A DNA stretch of 64,000 nucleotides from Hymenobacter sp. PAMC 26628 (GCF_001562275.1 NZ_CP014304.1:5208001-5272000), one strand, 5' to 3'; counted from the stretch's first letter, positions 1 through 9,685 are shown. Notes: generated by a model from the sequence alone, not told the origin. A program made the numbers and translations.

Positions 1-3000
1 TCCTGGAGAAAGGGCGCTTGCAGCCGGGCAAAATGTTCGTGGTGGACACCGTGGCCGGGGCCATCATCACCGACGCTGAAATCAAGCACCAGGCCGCCAG
101 CCGCCAGCCTTACGGCGACTGGCTGCGCAACTACCAGATTCGGCTGGACGAGCTGGAGGAGCCCCGCCAGGTATTTTCCGACCTCGGCGCGGCCGCCGTG
201 CTCAAGTACCACCAGGCCTTTGGCTACACCCGCGAGGACATCGAAACCGTGATTTTGCCGATGGCTTTGGAAGGAAAAGAGGCCATCGGCTCGATGGGCG
301 TGGACGTGCCCCTGGCCGTGCTCTCCGACCAGCCGCAGCACCTGAGCAGCTACTTCAAGCAGTTCTTCGCCCAGGTCACCAACCCGCCCATCGACCCCAT
401 TCGGGAGCGGCTGGTGATGAGCCTGGCCACCTTCATCGGCAACAACGGCAACATCCTCGACGAGGACAAGATGCACGGGCACTGCGTGGCCCTGCGCCAC
501 CCCATCCTCGCCAACCACCAGCTCGAAAAGCTGCGCAGCATCGACACCGGCCTGTTCCACGCCAAAACGCTCCAAACCTACTTCAAGGCCGATGGGCTGC
601 CCAGCTCGCTCGAAGCCGGCCTGGCGCGCCTGTGCCGCTACGCGGAGGACGCGGTGAACGACGGCTTCGAGGTGCTGATTCTGTCGGACAGGGCCCTGGA
701 CTCCGAGCACGCGCCCATCCCGTCGCTGCTGGCCGTGTCGGCGGTGCACCACCACCTGATTCGCATCAGCCGGCGCGGTTCGGTGGGCCTCGTGGTGGAG
801 GCCGGCGACGTGTGGGAAGTGCATCACTTCGCCTGCCTGCTGGCCTTCGGCGGCACCGCCATCAACCCGTATCTGGCCCTGGCCACCATCCAGACCACGC
901 ACCTGGATGGCCGCCTCGAAACCCGCTTGGAGGGCCCCCAGCTGCTGAAAAACTACGTGAAGGCCGTGAACGACGGCTTGCTGAAGATTTTCTCCAAGAT
1001 GGGCATTTCGACCCTGCTCTCGTATCACGGGGCCCAGGTGTTCGAGATTCTGGGCCTCAACCAGGAAGTGGTGGACCGCTACTTTACCGGGGCCGTGACG
1101 CGCATTGGGGGCCTGGGGCTCGACGAAATTGCCCGCGAAACGCTGTACAAGCACTTCCAGGGCTTCCGCAGCAACACCCCGCCCGAGGCCGAGGGGCTCG
1201 GCGACGGCGGCTTCTACCAGTGGCGGCGGCGCGGCGAGGCGCACATGTTCAACCCCGAAACGGTGCACCTGCTCCAACTCGCCACCCGCACGAATAATTA
1301 CGCCACCTACCAGCGCTACGCCAAGCTGCTGAACGCGCACCCCAGCCAGGCCTTCAGCATCCGGGGCCTGCTCGACTTTGCCCAGCACCGCGAGGCCATT
1401 GCCTTGGAGGAAGTGGAGCCGGCGGCGCTGATTATGAAGCGCTTCGCCACCGGGGCCATGTCGTTCGGCTCGATTTCGCACGAGGCGCACAGTACCCTGG
1501 CCATTGCCATGAACCGCATCGGCGGCAAGAGCAACACCGGCGAGGGCGGCGAAGACCCGCTGCGCTTCGAGGTGATGGCGAACGGCGACTCCATGCGCTC
1601 GGCCATCAAGCAGATTGCCTCGGCCCGCTTCGGCGTCACGGCCCACTACCTGACCAATGCCGACGAATTGCAAATCAAGATGGCCCAGGGGGCCAAGCCC
1701 GGCGAAGGCGGCCAGCTCCCCGGCCATAAAGTAGATGAGTGGATTGCCAAAGTGCGCCACGCCACGCCCGGCGTGGGCCTGATTTCGCCGCCGCCCCACC
1801 ACGACATCTACTCCATCGAGGACCTAGCCCAGCTGATTTTCGACCTGAAAAACGCCAACCGCGCCGCCCGCATCAACGTGAAGCTGGTAAGCAAGGCGGG
1901 CGTGGGCACCATCGCCGCCGGCGTGGCCAAGGCCCACGCCGACGTAATTCTGATTTCGGGCTACGACGGCGGCACCGGGGCCTCGCCGCTCAGTAGCATC
2001 CGCCACGCGGGCCTGCCCTGGGAGCTGGGCCTGGCTGAAGCCCACCAAACTCTGGTGCGCAACCAGCTGCGCAGCCGCGTGGTGCTGCAAGCCGACGGCC
2101 AGCTCAAAACCGGCCGCGACCTGGCCGTAGCGGCGCTTTTGGGGGCCGAAGAATGGGGCGTGGCCACCGCTGCCCTCATCGCCGGGGGCTGCGTGATGAT
2201 GCGCAAGTGCCACCTCAACACCTGCCCCGTGGGCGTGGCCACCCAGGACCCCGAGCTGCGCAAGCTCTTCACCGGCCAGCCCGAGCACATCGTCAACCTC
2301 TTCCGCTTCCTGGCCGAAGAGTTGCGCGAAATCATGGCCTCGCTCGGTTTCCGCACCGTGAACGAGATGGTGGGCCGCTCGCAGTTCCTCAAGCGCAAAG
2401 CGGGCGTCAGCCACTGGAAGGCCCGGCAGGTGGACCTGAGCGGCGTGCTCTACCCGGCCCCCAACCCCACCGGCGCCACCTTATATAAGAGCGAAGACCA
2501 AGACCACGGCCTCGCCAACATCCTCGACTGGGAGCTGCTGGCCCACGCCCAACCCGCGCTGGACCACCAGACGCTGGTGTTCGGCTCGTTCGACGTGCGC
2601 AACACCGACCGCACGCTGGGCACGCTGCTTTCCAACGAAATCACGAAACGCTACCACGCCGCCGGCCTGCCCGAGGGCACCATCCACTTCCGCTTCAAAG
2701 GCTCGGCGGGCCAAAGCTTCGGCGCGTTTGCCGTCAAAGGCCTGGCCTTCAGCTTGGCCGGCGAAGCCAACGACTACGTGGGCAAGGGCCTCTCGGGGGC
2801 CCAGCTGGCCATCTTCCCGGCCCCAGAAAGCCAGCTGGTGCCCGAAAACAACATCATCATCGGCAACGTGGCGCTGTACGGGGCCACCTCCGGGGCCCTG
2901 TTTGCCCGCGGGCAGGCCGGCGAGCGGTTCGCGGTGCGTAACTCCGGGGCCACGGCCGTGGTCGAGGGCGTGGGCGACCACGGCTGTGAGTACATGACCG

Positions 3001-3317
3001 GCGGCCGGGCCCTCATCCTGGGCCAGACCGGGCGCAACTTCGCCGCCGGCATGAGCGGCGGCATCGCCTGGATTTACGACCCCGACGGCACGTTCCCCGA
3101 AAACTGCAACCTGGAAATGGTGGAGCTCGAAGGCCTCACCGCCGACGATGAAGACCAAATTCAGGCCCTATTGCGCCGCCACCACGACCTGACCGGCAGC
3201 GACAAAGCCCAGTTCCTACTCGCCAACTGGGCCGAGGAAACCGGCCGCTTCGTGAAGGTATTTCCCTCGGAATACAAGAAGGTGCTGCAACGGGCGCAGC
3301 TGCAAGCGGCGGGGTAG
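1..3317 (+). CDS. gltB: Glutamate synthase large subunit (5' end outside window)
   Basis: Transfers the amide nitrogen of glutamine to 2-oxoglutarate to make glutamate, together with GltD. The frame is open from the first bases, so the gene starts upstream; about 1,100 codons of the usual 1,500 are present and the N-terminal amidotransferase domain is missing. Visible here are the central domain, the FMN barrel (SFGSISHEAHSTLAIAMNR, then NTGEGGEDP), the iron-sulfur cysteine cluster (CVMMRKCHLNTCPVGVAT) and the C-terminal Gly-rich beta-helix domain. gltD follows after 170 bp that contain a palindromic repeat. The family call is certain; only the true start cannot be seen. Confidence 0.97.
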   Translation, partial: LEKGRLQPGKMFVVDTVAGAIITDAEIKHQAASRQPYGDWLRNYQIRLDELEEPRQVFSDLGAAAVLKYHQAFGYTREDIETVILPMALEGKEAIGSMGVDVPLAVLSDQPQHLSSYFKQFFAQVTNPPIDPIRERLVMSLATFIGNNGNILDEDKMHGHCVALRHPILANHQLEKLRSIDTGLFHAKTLQTYFKADGLPSSLEAGLARLCRYAEDAVNDGFEVLILSDRALDSEHAPIPSLLAVSAVHHHLIRISRRGSVGLVVEAGDVWEVHHFACLLAFGGTAINPYLALATIQTTHLDGRLETRLEGPQLLKNYVKAVNDGLLKIFSKMGISTLLSYHGAQVFEILGLNQEVVDRYFTGAVTRIGGLGLDEIARETLYKHFQGFRSNTPPEAEGLGDGGFYQWRRRGEAHMFNPETVHLLQLATRTNNYATYQRYAKLLNAHPSQAFSIRGLLDFAQHREAIALEEVEPAALIMKRFATGAMSFGSISHEAHSTLAIAMNRIGGKSNTGEGGEDPLRFEVMANGDSMRSAIKQIASARFGVTAHYLTNADELQIKMAQGAKPGEGGQLPGHKVDEWIAKVRHATPGVGLISPPPHHDIYSIEDLAQLIFDLKNANRAARINVKLVSKAGVGTIAAGVAKAHADVILISGYDGGTGASPLSSIRHAGLPWELGLAEAHQTLVRNQLRSRVVLQADGQLKTGRDLAVAALLGAEEWGVATAALIAGGCVMMRKCHLNTCPVGVATQDPELRKLFTGQPEHIVNLFRFLAEELREIMASLGFRTVNEMVGRSQFLKRKAGVSHWKARQVDLSGVLYPAPNPTGATLYKSEDQDHGLANILDWELLAHAQPALDHQTLVFGSFDVRNTDRTLGTLLSNEITKRYHAAGLPEGTIHFRFKGSAGQSFGAFAVKGLAFSLAGEANDYVGKGLSGAQLAIFPAPESQLVPENNIIIGNVALYGATSGALFARGQAGERFAVRNSGATAVVEGVGDHGCEYMTGGRALILGQTGRNFAAGMSGGIAWIYDPDGTFPENCNLEMVELEGLTADDEDQIQALLRRHHDLTGSDKAQFLLANWAEETGRFVKVFPSEYKKVLQRAQLQAAG

Positions 3318-3358
3318 GGGCCCCGGCAATCCAACGATGATGAGTAAGGCAAAAAGGC

Positions 3359-3447
3359 CGTCATGCTGAGCGCAGCCGAAGCATCTCTACTGCGGCAGTA
3401 AATAATTACTCAGCGGGAGAGATGCTTCGGCTGCGATCAGCATGACG
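3359..3447. repeat. Palindromic repeat R1 between gltB and gltD
   Basis: Long imperfect inverted repeat. The left arm contains GTCATGCTGAGCGCAGCCGA and the right arm contains its near complement ending in ATCAGCATGAC. The arms flank the variable middle and share an inner GCATCTC/GAGATGC motif. It is the first of eight related elements in the window and could form a strong hairpin within the gltBD transcript. Confidence 0.85.
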
Positions 3448-3487
3448 TTCAAACGCAAAAACTTAACTTCCAATACGATAACCCGCA

Positions 3488-4957
3488 ATGGGCAACATCA
3501 CCGGTTTCAAGCAATTCGAGCGCGCGCTGCCCGCCAAGGAGGCCCCGCAGGTGCGCACCACCAATTACCAGGAGTTCATCGGCCTGTACCCGCCCGAGGC
3601 GCTGCACCAGCAGGCGGCCCGGTGCATGAACTGCGGCATCCCTTTCTGCCACTCGGGCTGCCCGCTGGGCAACATCATCCCCGAGTTCAACGAGGCCGTG
3701 TACCGGCAGGATTGGGAAGACGCCTACCAAATCCTCACCACCACCAACAACTTCCCCGAATTCACGGGCCGCATTTGCCCCGCACCCTGCGAGTCGGCCT
3801 GCGTGCTGAGCATCCACAGCACGGCGGTGGCCATCGAGGAAATCGAGAAGCACATCATCGAAATTGCCTTCGAGAAAGGCTACGTGCACCCCACCGCGCC
3901 GGTGCTGAAAACCGGCAAAACGGTGGCCGTAGTGGGCTCGGGGCCCGCCGGGCTGGCGGTGGCTGCGCAGCTGGCCAAGGCCGGCCACGCCGTCACGGTG
4001 TTCGAGCGCGACGAGCAGCCCGGGGGCCTGCTGCGCTACGGCGTGCCCGATTTCAAGCTGGAGAAGTGGGTGATTGACCGTCGCATCGAGCTGATGGAAA
4101 AGGACGGCATCGTGTTTCGCTGCAACACCGAAATCGGCCGCGACCTGCCCGCCGACGAGCTCCAGCGCACCTTCGACGCCGTGGTGCTGGCCGGCGGGGC
4201 CATCGCCCCGCGCGACCTGCCGCTGCCCGGCCGCGAGCTGGCCGGCATCCACTACGCCATGGACTACCTGGGCCAGCAAAACCGCCGCGTGAGTAACATT
4301 CCCGTCCAGGGCCCCGACATCCTGGCCACCGACAAGCACGTGGTGGTAATTGGCAGCGGCGACACGGGCTCCGACTGCGTGGGCATTGCCAACCGCCAGC
4401 AGGCCACCGCCGTGGCCCAGTTCGCCCTCATGAACCAGCCTTCCAACGAGCGGCCGGCCCACACGCCCTGGCCGCACTACCCCACGGTGTTCCGCACCAG
4501 CAGCTCGCACGAAGAGGGCTGCCAGCGCCACTGGGGCATCAGCACCAAGGCATTTCTAGGCGACGAAAACGGCCACGTCAGGGCCCTGCAAGTGAGCGAC
4601 GTGACCTGGGAAACCGACGCCATGGGCCGCCGCCTCACCTCGGAAGAAGTGCCGAACTCGACCCGCGAAATCCCCTGCGAGCTGGTGCTGCTGGCCATGG
4701 GCTTCCACGCCAACCCCTACGAGGGCCTGCTGGCCCAGCTGGGCGTGGGCGTGGAAAAAAACGGCCTCGTGCAAGCCCCCGAAACCACTTACCAAACCAA
4801 CGTGCCCGGCGTGTTCGTGGCCGGCGACATGCGCCGCGGCCAATCGCTGGTCGTCTGGGCCATCTCCGAAGGCCGCGAAGCCGCCCGCCAAATCGACGTG
4901 TTTCTAATGGGGCAGACGGCATTGCCAAGCAAAAACGCGGTGGGCATGTTTGCGTGA
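3488..4957 (+). CDS. gltD: Glutamate synthase small subunit
   Basis: NAD(P)H-oxidising subunit of glutamate synthase, 489 aa, the normal length. The N-terminal Fe-S domain shows CMNCGIPFCHSGCP and CPAPCESAC. It is followed by an FAD-binding Rossmann motif (VVGSGPAGLAVAAQLAKAGH, about residues 140-160), a second nucleotide-binding motif (VVVIGSGDTGSDCVG) and the C-terminal FAD contact GVFVAGDMRRGQSLVVWAI. Start is the ATG of MGNITGFKQFE. It forms a unit with gltB and ends just before a hairpin terminator. Confidence 0.97.
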   Translation: MGNITGFKQFERALPAKEAPQVRTTNYQEFIGLYPPEALHQQAARCMNCGIPFCHSGCPLGNIIPEFNEAVYRQDWEDAYQILTTTNNFPEFTGRICPAPCESACVLSIHSTAVAIEEIEKHIIEIAFEKGYVHPTAPVLKTGKTVAVVGSGPAGLAVAAQLAKAGHAVTVFERDEQPGGLLRYGVPDFKLEKWVIDRRIELMEKDGIVFRCNTEIGRDLPADELQRTFDAVVLAGGAIAPRDLPLPGRELAGIHYAMDYLGQQNRRVSNIPVQGPDILATDKHVVVIGSGDTGSDCVGIANRQQATAVAQFALMNQPSNERPAHTPWPHYPTVFRTSSSHEEGCQRHWGISTKAFLGDENGHVRALQVSDVTWETDAMGRRLTSEEVPNSTREIPCELVLLAMGFHANPYEGLLAQLGVGVEKNGLVQAPETTYQTNVPGVFVAGDMRRGQSLVVWAISEGREAARQIDVFLMGQTALPSKNAVGMFA

Positions 4958-4979
4958 GATGAACGCAAGTTCAATTTAT

Positions 4980-5022
4980 AAAAGGGGGCCCGGAAGCAAT
5001 TGCTTCCGGGGCCCCCTTTTTT
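4980..5022. terminator. Hairpin terminator after gltD, probably bidirectional
   Basis: GC-rich inverted repeat (GGGGGCCCGGAAGCA and its complement) with an A-run on the left and a T-run on the right. It lies between gltD on the plus strand and the stop codon at 5021 of the disrupted minus-strand gene, so it can serve both transcripts. Confidence 0.85.
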
Positions 5023-5164
5023 ACGCATAATAAAGTCGAGCTTCTGTTACCCCGTTATCTCTGTAGCATAGCAGAGTTTGTTGAAAAATCTTCAACTCTG
5101 CTAATAGTTGTCCGCTGCTTAAAAAGCTATAATCAGGCGGATAACACGCTTCGTATTTTCTTTC

Positions 5165-6393
5165 TAGTGCTTAGTCAGGGGAGTTTTTCGAACAAAAAGA
5201 GAGGCAGGTCGTTGCCGTTGAATGGGAAGACCACTCACACCATTTATCCTGTCATCGGCTGATCGCCTGACTATTGAAAGCTTAACGCGCAAAGGCCGGC
5301 ACGCCGGGCGCACAGTCCAACGCGGGCGGATGCTGTTGCGGCTGGCTGATGGGGTGAGCGGCTACCCTGTCGGGGCTGAGTTGGGTTGCTGCGTGCAGAC
5401 GGTATATCAGGTGCGCCGCCGCTACGTCGAGCAGGGGCTGGCCACGGCGCTCGGCGAGGCCCCGCGCAGCGGCGGTCCGCGGCGCTTTGACGGGGCGGCC
5501 CGCGCCGCGCTCACGGCCCTGGCCTGCACCCCGGCTCCGATAGGGCACAGTCGCTGGACCCTGCGCCTGCTGGCCGACAAAGCCGTAGAATCGTGCCTGG
5601 TGGACACCATTTCGCACGAAACCGTGAGCCAGGTGCTCAAAAAAACGAGCTACAGCCCCACCGCCAGCAACACTGGTGCCTGGGCGAAATGAACGCCGCC
5701 TTCCTGGCCCGTATGGAAGACGTACTGGCCGTCTATGAGCGGGTCCACGACCCGCAGTTTCCGGTGGTCTGTTTCGATGAACGCCCTTGCGTGCTGCACG
5801 GCCAGCCCGTCGAACCGCTGCCGCCTGTGCCGGCCCAGCCCGCAGTGGGCGAGCGACCCGCCAAAGTCGGCCGTCCCCGGCGCGAAAGCAGCACGTATGT
5901 GCGTCAGGGTACGGCCTGCCTACTGGCGGCCTTCGAGCCGGGCACGGGGCAGCGCCTGGTCGAGGTGTCGGCCCGCCGCACCGGGGCCGACTATTGCCGC
6001 TTTATGCAAGCGCTGGACGCTGCTTACCCCCAGGCCCAGAAAATCGTGCTAGTCCAGGACAACCTCAACACCCACACCGATGCCGTCTTCTACCAGCATC
6101 TGCCCGCCGCCCAGGCCCGCGCCCTAGCCGCCCGCTTCGAGGTCCACTACACACCCAAAAATGCCTCCTGGCTTAACATGGTCGAACTCGAACTATCGGC
6201 CATTGCCCGCCAGTGCCTGCACCAGCGCATTCCCACCCAAGACGAACTGCGCGCGCACGTCGACGCCTGCGTGGCGGAGCGCAATGCCCGGCGAGCAACC
6301 GTCAACTGGCAATTTTCGCTTGACAAGGCCCGACAGAAACTCTCCCGCCATTATCAAAAGGTTTGTGCAAATAATTCCCCTGACTAGGCACTA
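5165..6393 (+). mobile_element. IS630-family insertion sequence, 1,225 bp plus TA duplication
   Basis: Terminal inverted repeats GTGCTTAGTCAGGGGA (from 5167) and the complement of TTCCCCTGACTAGGCAC (to 6391) are flanked by TA on both sides, the target duplication typical of IS630/Tc1 elements. It contains one transposase split over two frames. It interrupts a small minus-strand gene whose frame is restored exactly when the element is removed. Confidence 0.93.
5222..6387 (+). CDS. IS630-family transposase in two overlapping frames
   Basis: ORF1 (5222-5692) carries the helix-turn-helix part (VGAELGCCVQTVYQVRRRYV); the catalytic part lies one frame back and runs to 6387. The switch is at a run of seven A at 5639-5645, where VSQVLKK joins NELQPHRQQHWC, the sequence expected at this point of the family. 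DDE residues are visible as VVCFDERP, IVLVQDNLNTH and SWLNMVELE. The joined protein is about 388 aa. A -1 shift on the A-run could be programmed, as in several IS families, or be an indel; the sequence alone cannot decide. Confidence 0.85.
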
Positions 6394-6876
6394 GTTCTAC
6401 CCACTGTTTAGCAGCTTCACTTTCATTATGTAAGGTAGCTATTCGTAACACTTGATTCGCAATGCTAGAATTATCTGGGGTTGCACCATGAAGTACTTGA
6501 GTGTAATAGGTCGGTCTTTCAGTCAATTTATTTATAAAGTTTTCGATTGTTGACAAATATTCGTCAACAGTATGCCAGTGCGCAGTGTCTTCGCTCTTAT
6601 CGTGAACATCATAATCGATATCTTGAAAAATTGACAAATCAATGTCCAATATTTTACTGATTTGGGTTGCTTCAGCAAACTCGCCATAGCCTCCAATCTG
6701 TTCAAAAAATTGGGATAGCCTTTCCGGAAACTCATTTTCACATTTTACCTCCGTATTTGGAGAAATATAATAATCCATTCCCATAGTAACAGAGACTAAA
6801 CGTGAGGAATTTTGCTCTTCAAAATTACTGCTCATAACTCTCAAAATGGTCTGGCGCAAGTTTAGAGTAGCTTAGC

Positions 6877-7548
6877 TTACCCCACCAGCTCCAGCACGTC
6901 GCGCACGTCGCGGATGTGGTGCTGGGGCCCCAGGGCCATACAGGTAACCGCGTCGCCGAAGCCGTAGGCGGCCCAGCAGGCGGGCACGCCGGCGCTGCGG
7001 GCAAACAGCAGGTCGGAGGGCGTGTCGCCGATCATCAGCATGGCGGCGGCGGGCGTGCCCTCGAAGTGCGGCTGCACCACCTCGTAGAACATGTCGGGGG
7101 CCGGTTTCAGGGCCATGACCCGGTCGGGGGAGCTGCCCTCGCCCACGACGAGCGAGGCGTAGCGGCGCAAGTCGAGCCGGTCGAGCGACGTGCCCAGGGT
7201 GACAATGTTCTTGTTGCTGACGTAGGCCAGGCCGTAGCCGGCGGCTTGCAGCTCGGCCAGCACCTCGGGGGCCCCGGCGAAGGGCTGCACCAGCGGCTCG
7301 CCCTCGGCGGCGTAGATGGCGCGGTAGGCGGGCACCCAGGCCGATACGTCGGCGTCGGCGCCGGCGGGGTGCAGCATGTACAGGATTTCGAGGGTGGGCA
7401 GGCCCAGCGTTACCACTTCATCAAGGGCGGCCGTGGTGGGCACCGGCGCGCGGTGCAGGCGGAATACTTGCTGGAGGCTGTGGTAAATGGCCTGGCGGGT
7501 GTCGCACAGGGTGCCGTCGTAATCGAAAAGCAACGTGGAATAGGGCAT
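6877..7548 (-). CDS. HAD-superfamily hydrolase, phosphoglycolate phosphatase-like
   Basis: 223 aa starting at MPYSTLLFDYDGTLCD. The open frame extends 146 codons upstream, but that part is composition shadow; homology begins at the DxDGT motif. Catalytic motifs are DYDGTLCD (I), VSNKN (II), the lysine in LKPAPDMF (III) and MIGDTPSDLLFA (IV). Residues 15-80 form a helical cap of subclass I type. The substrate cannot be read from sequence; members of this group often act on phosphoglycolate or nucleotides. It is divergently arranged with the SDR gene, with 111 bp between the two starts. Confidence 0.88.
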   Translation of the reverse strand: MPYSTLLFDYDGTLCDTRQAIYHSLQQVFRLHRAPVPTTAALDEVVTLGLPTLEILYMLHPAGADADVSAWVPAYRAIYAAEGEPLVQPFAGAPEVLAELQAAGYGLAYVSNKNIVTLGTSLDRLDLRRYASLVVGEGSSPDRVMALKPAPDMFYEVVQPHFEGTPAAAMLMIGDTPSDLLFARSAGVPACWAAYGFGDAVTCMALGPQHHIRDVRDVLELVG

Positions 7549-7659
7549 GCGCAAAGAAACGGCGCGCTGGCCCCGCGTGGGGCCCCGGCGCGCCAAGGTG
7601 AAGCACTGAAACCCCCGGGGGGGCCAACGGTTATACGGGGGCCCATCAAACGAAAAAAC

Positions 7660-8376
7660 ATGGAATCCCTCAAAGGAAAAATTGCCCTGGTGACCGGCGC
7701 CGGCAAAGGCATCGGCCGCGCCACGGCCGTGGCCCTGGCCCACGAAGGCGTGCACGTGGGCCTGCTGGCCCGCACCGAAAGCCAGCTGCAAGAAGTAGCT
7801 CAGGAGCTGCAGGCCCTGGGCGTGAAAACCGCCGTGGCCGCCGTCGACGTGGCCGACCGTGCCGCTGTGGAAGCGGCGGTGGCGCAGGTGCAGCAGGCGT
7901 TGGGGCCCATCGACATCCTCATTAACAACGCTGGCATCGGCACCTTCGCTAAGTTCCTGGAGATGGAGCCGGCCGACTGGGAGCACATCATCCAGGTGAA
8001 TTTGATGGGCGTGTACTACGTGACGCGCGCCGTGCTGCCGGGCATGATTGCGCGCGAAACGGGCGACATCATCAACGTGGCCTCCACTTCGGGGCAGCGC
8101 GCCTCAGCGGGCAGCAGTGCCTACAGCGCCAGCAAATTTGCCCTCATGGGCCTCACGGAAGCCCTGATGCAGGAGGTGCGCAAGCAGAACATCCGCGTGT
8201 CGGCCCTTACGCCGAGCACGGTGGCCACGGACCTTGCCATCGGCAGCGGCCTCACCGACGGCAACCCCGATAAGGTGATGCAGCCCGAAGATTTGGCCGA
8301 GTTCATGGTGGCCCAGCTTAAGCTCAACCGCCGCATCTTCATCAAGGAAGCTGGCATGTGGAGCACCAACCCGTAA
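7660..8376 (+). CDS. Short-chain dehydrogenase/reductase (3-ketoacyl-ACP reductase-like)
   Basis: 238 aa beginning at MESLKGKIALVTGAGKGIGRA. The NAD(P) loop TGAGKGIG is at residues 11-18, NNAG at about 89, and the catalytic Ser with YSASK near 155. The length and layout are those of classical SDRs such as FabG. The annotated start is the ATG right before homology; the long upstream open frame overlaps the divergent HAD gene and is a shadow. No linked fatty-acid genes are nearby, so the substrate is open. A long hairpin terminator follows. Confidence 0.9.
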   Translation: MESLKGKIALVTGAGKGIGRATAVALAHEGVHVGLLARTESQLQEVAQELQALGVKTAVAAVDVADRAAVEAAVAQVQQALGPIDILINNAGIGTFAKFLEMEPADWEHIIQVNLMGVYYVTRAVLPGMIARETGDIINVASTSGQRASAGSSAYSASKFALMGLTEALMQEVRKQNIRVSALTPSTVATDLAIGSGLTDGNPDKVMQPEDLAEFMVAQLKLNRRIFIKEAGMWSTNP

Positions 8377-8383
8377 GGAATTG

Positions 8384-8438
8384 GTCTAAACAAGAACGGC
8401 CGGGGCCCCAAATTGGCCCTGGCCGTTCTTGTTTAGAC
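8384..8438. terminator. Hairpin after SDR gene
   Basis: Perfect 18-bp arms, GTCTAAACAAGAACGGCC and its complement, around a GC-rich loop, just after the SDR stop codon and before the IS701-like element. Confidence 0.8.
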
Positions 8439-8452
8439 ATTGTTTTATTCAT

Positions 8453-9514
8453 AGGGCTTACGCAGGAAGGGGTAGTATTACAGGGAAAGGAGGATTTTGG
8501 AGCTGTTGGCGCAGAAACGCCGACCAGGGCTGCTGATGGGCTTGGTAAATGGTTTGGCCGATGGCACGGGCGTGCTGGCGCAGCGACACCCAGGCCAGGT
8601 AGCAGCAAGTGAGGTGGTTGCGCTGGGCGCTGGCCTTGCGGCACTGGCATTTTTCGGAGCCGGTGAGCTGTTTGAAGCTGCGGTGGAATTCCTCCGCCTG
8701 CCAGCGCCGCTGCACGGCTTCAATGACCATTTCGCGGCTCAGGTGGGCGGCCAAGTGGTTGGTAACAACCCATGCAATGCTGCCGTCCGTGGCAACCAGC
8801 TTGAAGAGTTTTACCGCAAAGGGCACTTGTTGCAGCCGCACTTCCACGCCCTGGCTCCAGCCGCTGGCCGGCGGTTCGAGCGTGTCCAGGCCCTGGTAGC
8901 CGCTTTCTTTGCTCAGGCTCACCAAGCGGTTGCTTTTCAGAGTAGTGAAAAACGTCCAACCGGCCCGGTGAATCTGCTTCAAATTCGCGCTGGCCGCATA
9001 CCAGGAGTCGAATAAGACCGTGCGCGCCAGCAGCTTGTCCTCGGCCACGACCTGCGCAAACATGGCTTGGAAGTGCTCGTTCTTGGTCAGCCCGTCGGCG
9101 TCCGGGGCGTAGACGCGGAAATCCAAGGGCAAAAAGTCGCCGCTTTCGCCGCTGCTGTGTACCAGCTTGACCAAGCCGATGCCCGTGACCGGGCCGTGCA
9201 CGGTGCCGGAGTACTGCCGCTTGGCCACTTCGATGAAGCGACTGTAGCGCTTGTCCTGGACGCTGTCGTCGACCAGCAAAAAAGCCTCTGGCGAATCACG
9301 CAGCAGTGGCAGCACCAGGGCCCGCAACTGGTTGGCGGAAAAGGCGCTGTTGCGCAAAAATCGGTTCACCTCGTCGTGGCTCACGCCCGGCAGATGCGCC
9401 GCCAGGTGCGTGCACGTGTAGTTGCGGGGTGTACTGAGCAGATAATCAATGTGCTTTGCTTGGGTCAGCATGGCTCATGGGTTTACCTCAAAGTAGCACC
9501 TTTGCGTAAGTCCT
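8453..9514 (-). mobile_element. IS701-like insertion sequence, copy A
   Basis: Short terminal inverted repeats AGGGCTTACGCA (left) and the complement of TGCGTAAGTCCT (right) surround one transposase gene whose stop codon lies inside the left repeat. A related copy lies at 57291-58368. I see no convincing target duplication. Confidence 0.8.
8458..9471 (-). CDS. IS701-like (IS4 superfamily) transposase, copy A
   Basis: 337 aa, one open frame. The expected acidic residues sit in FLLVDDSVQDKRYSRF (first D, about 80), TVLFDSWYA (second D, about 155) and WQAEEFHRSFKQLTG (E, about 265). Most positions match copy B at 57335, but the two copies differ at many residues, so they are not recent duplicates. 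The frame is intact, and it ends NPPFPVILPLPA with the stop codon inside the terminal repeat. Confidence 0.9.
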   Translation of the reverse strand: MLTQAKHIDYLLSTPRNYTCTHLAAHLPGVSHDEVNRFLRNSAFSANQLRALVLPLLRDSPEAFLLVDDSVQDKRYSRFIEVAKRQYSGTVHGPVTGIGLVKLVHSSGESGDFLPLDFRVYAPDADGLTKNEHFQAMFAQVVAEDKLLARTVLFDSWYAASANLKQIHRAGWTFFTTLKSNRLVSLSKESGYQGLDTLEPPASGWSQGVEVRLQQVPFAVKLFKLVATDGSIAWVVTNHLAAHLSREMVIEAVQRRWQAEEFHRSFKQLTGSEKCQCRKASAQRNHLTCCYLAWVSLRQHARAIGQTIYQAHQQPWSAFLRQQLQNPPFPVILPLPA

Positions 9515-9528
9515 GATTCAGTAAAATG

Positions 9529-9627
9529 GCCATACTGAGCGAAGTCGACGCATCTCTCCCGCGTAAGTAATTCAATCAGCAGGATTATTGCCGCGAGAGA
9601 GATGCTTCGACTGCGCTCAGCATGACC
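9529..9627. repeat. Palindromic repeat R2
   Basis: Member of the eight-copy palindrome family. GGCCATACTGAGCGAAGTCG on the left pairs imperfectly with CGACTGCGCTCAGCATGACC on the right; the inner arms carry GCATCTCTC/GAGAGATGC. It lies between the IS701-like element and the tRNA terminator. Confidence 0.8.
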
Positions 9628-9685
9628 GCTCTGAATGCTTTTAAACCAATTTTAAACAGCTTCTCAACGCCCAGCGGGCAAAAAG

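Larger units (their letters stand above)
5021..6835 (-). pseudogene. Small unknown gene split by the IS630 element
   Basis: The N-terminal part (6392-6835) encodes MSSNFEEQNSSRL onward, and its 3' part lies on the other side of the IS. Removing 5167-6391 and one TA copy joins codon GAA-CTA to GAA-AGA-AAA exactly in frame, and the reading continues 47 more codons to a TAA at 5021. The restored protein is about 195 aa, acidic, with no membrane segment. As it stands the frame runs into the IS and ends with about 30 IS-encoded residues. Base composition is clearly AT-richer than the neighbours, suggesting acquired DNA. I recognise no family. A start at MGMDYY (6784) is also possible. Confidence 0.8.

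Noticed and set aside
3449..4531. 360-codon minus-strand frame
   Set aside because: Antisense shadow of gltD.
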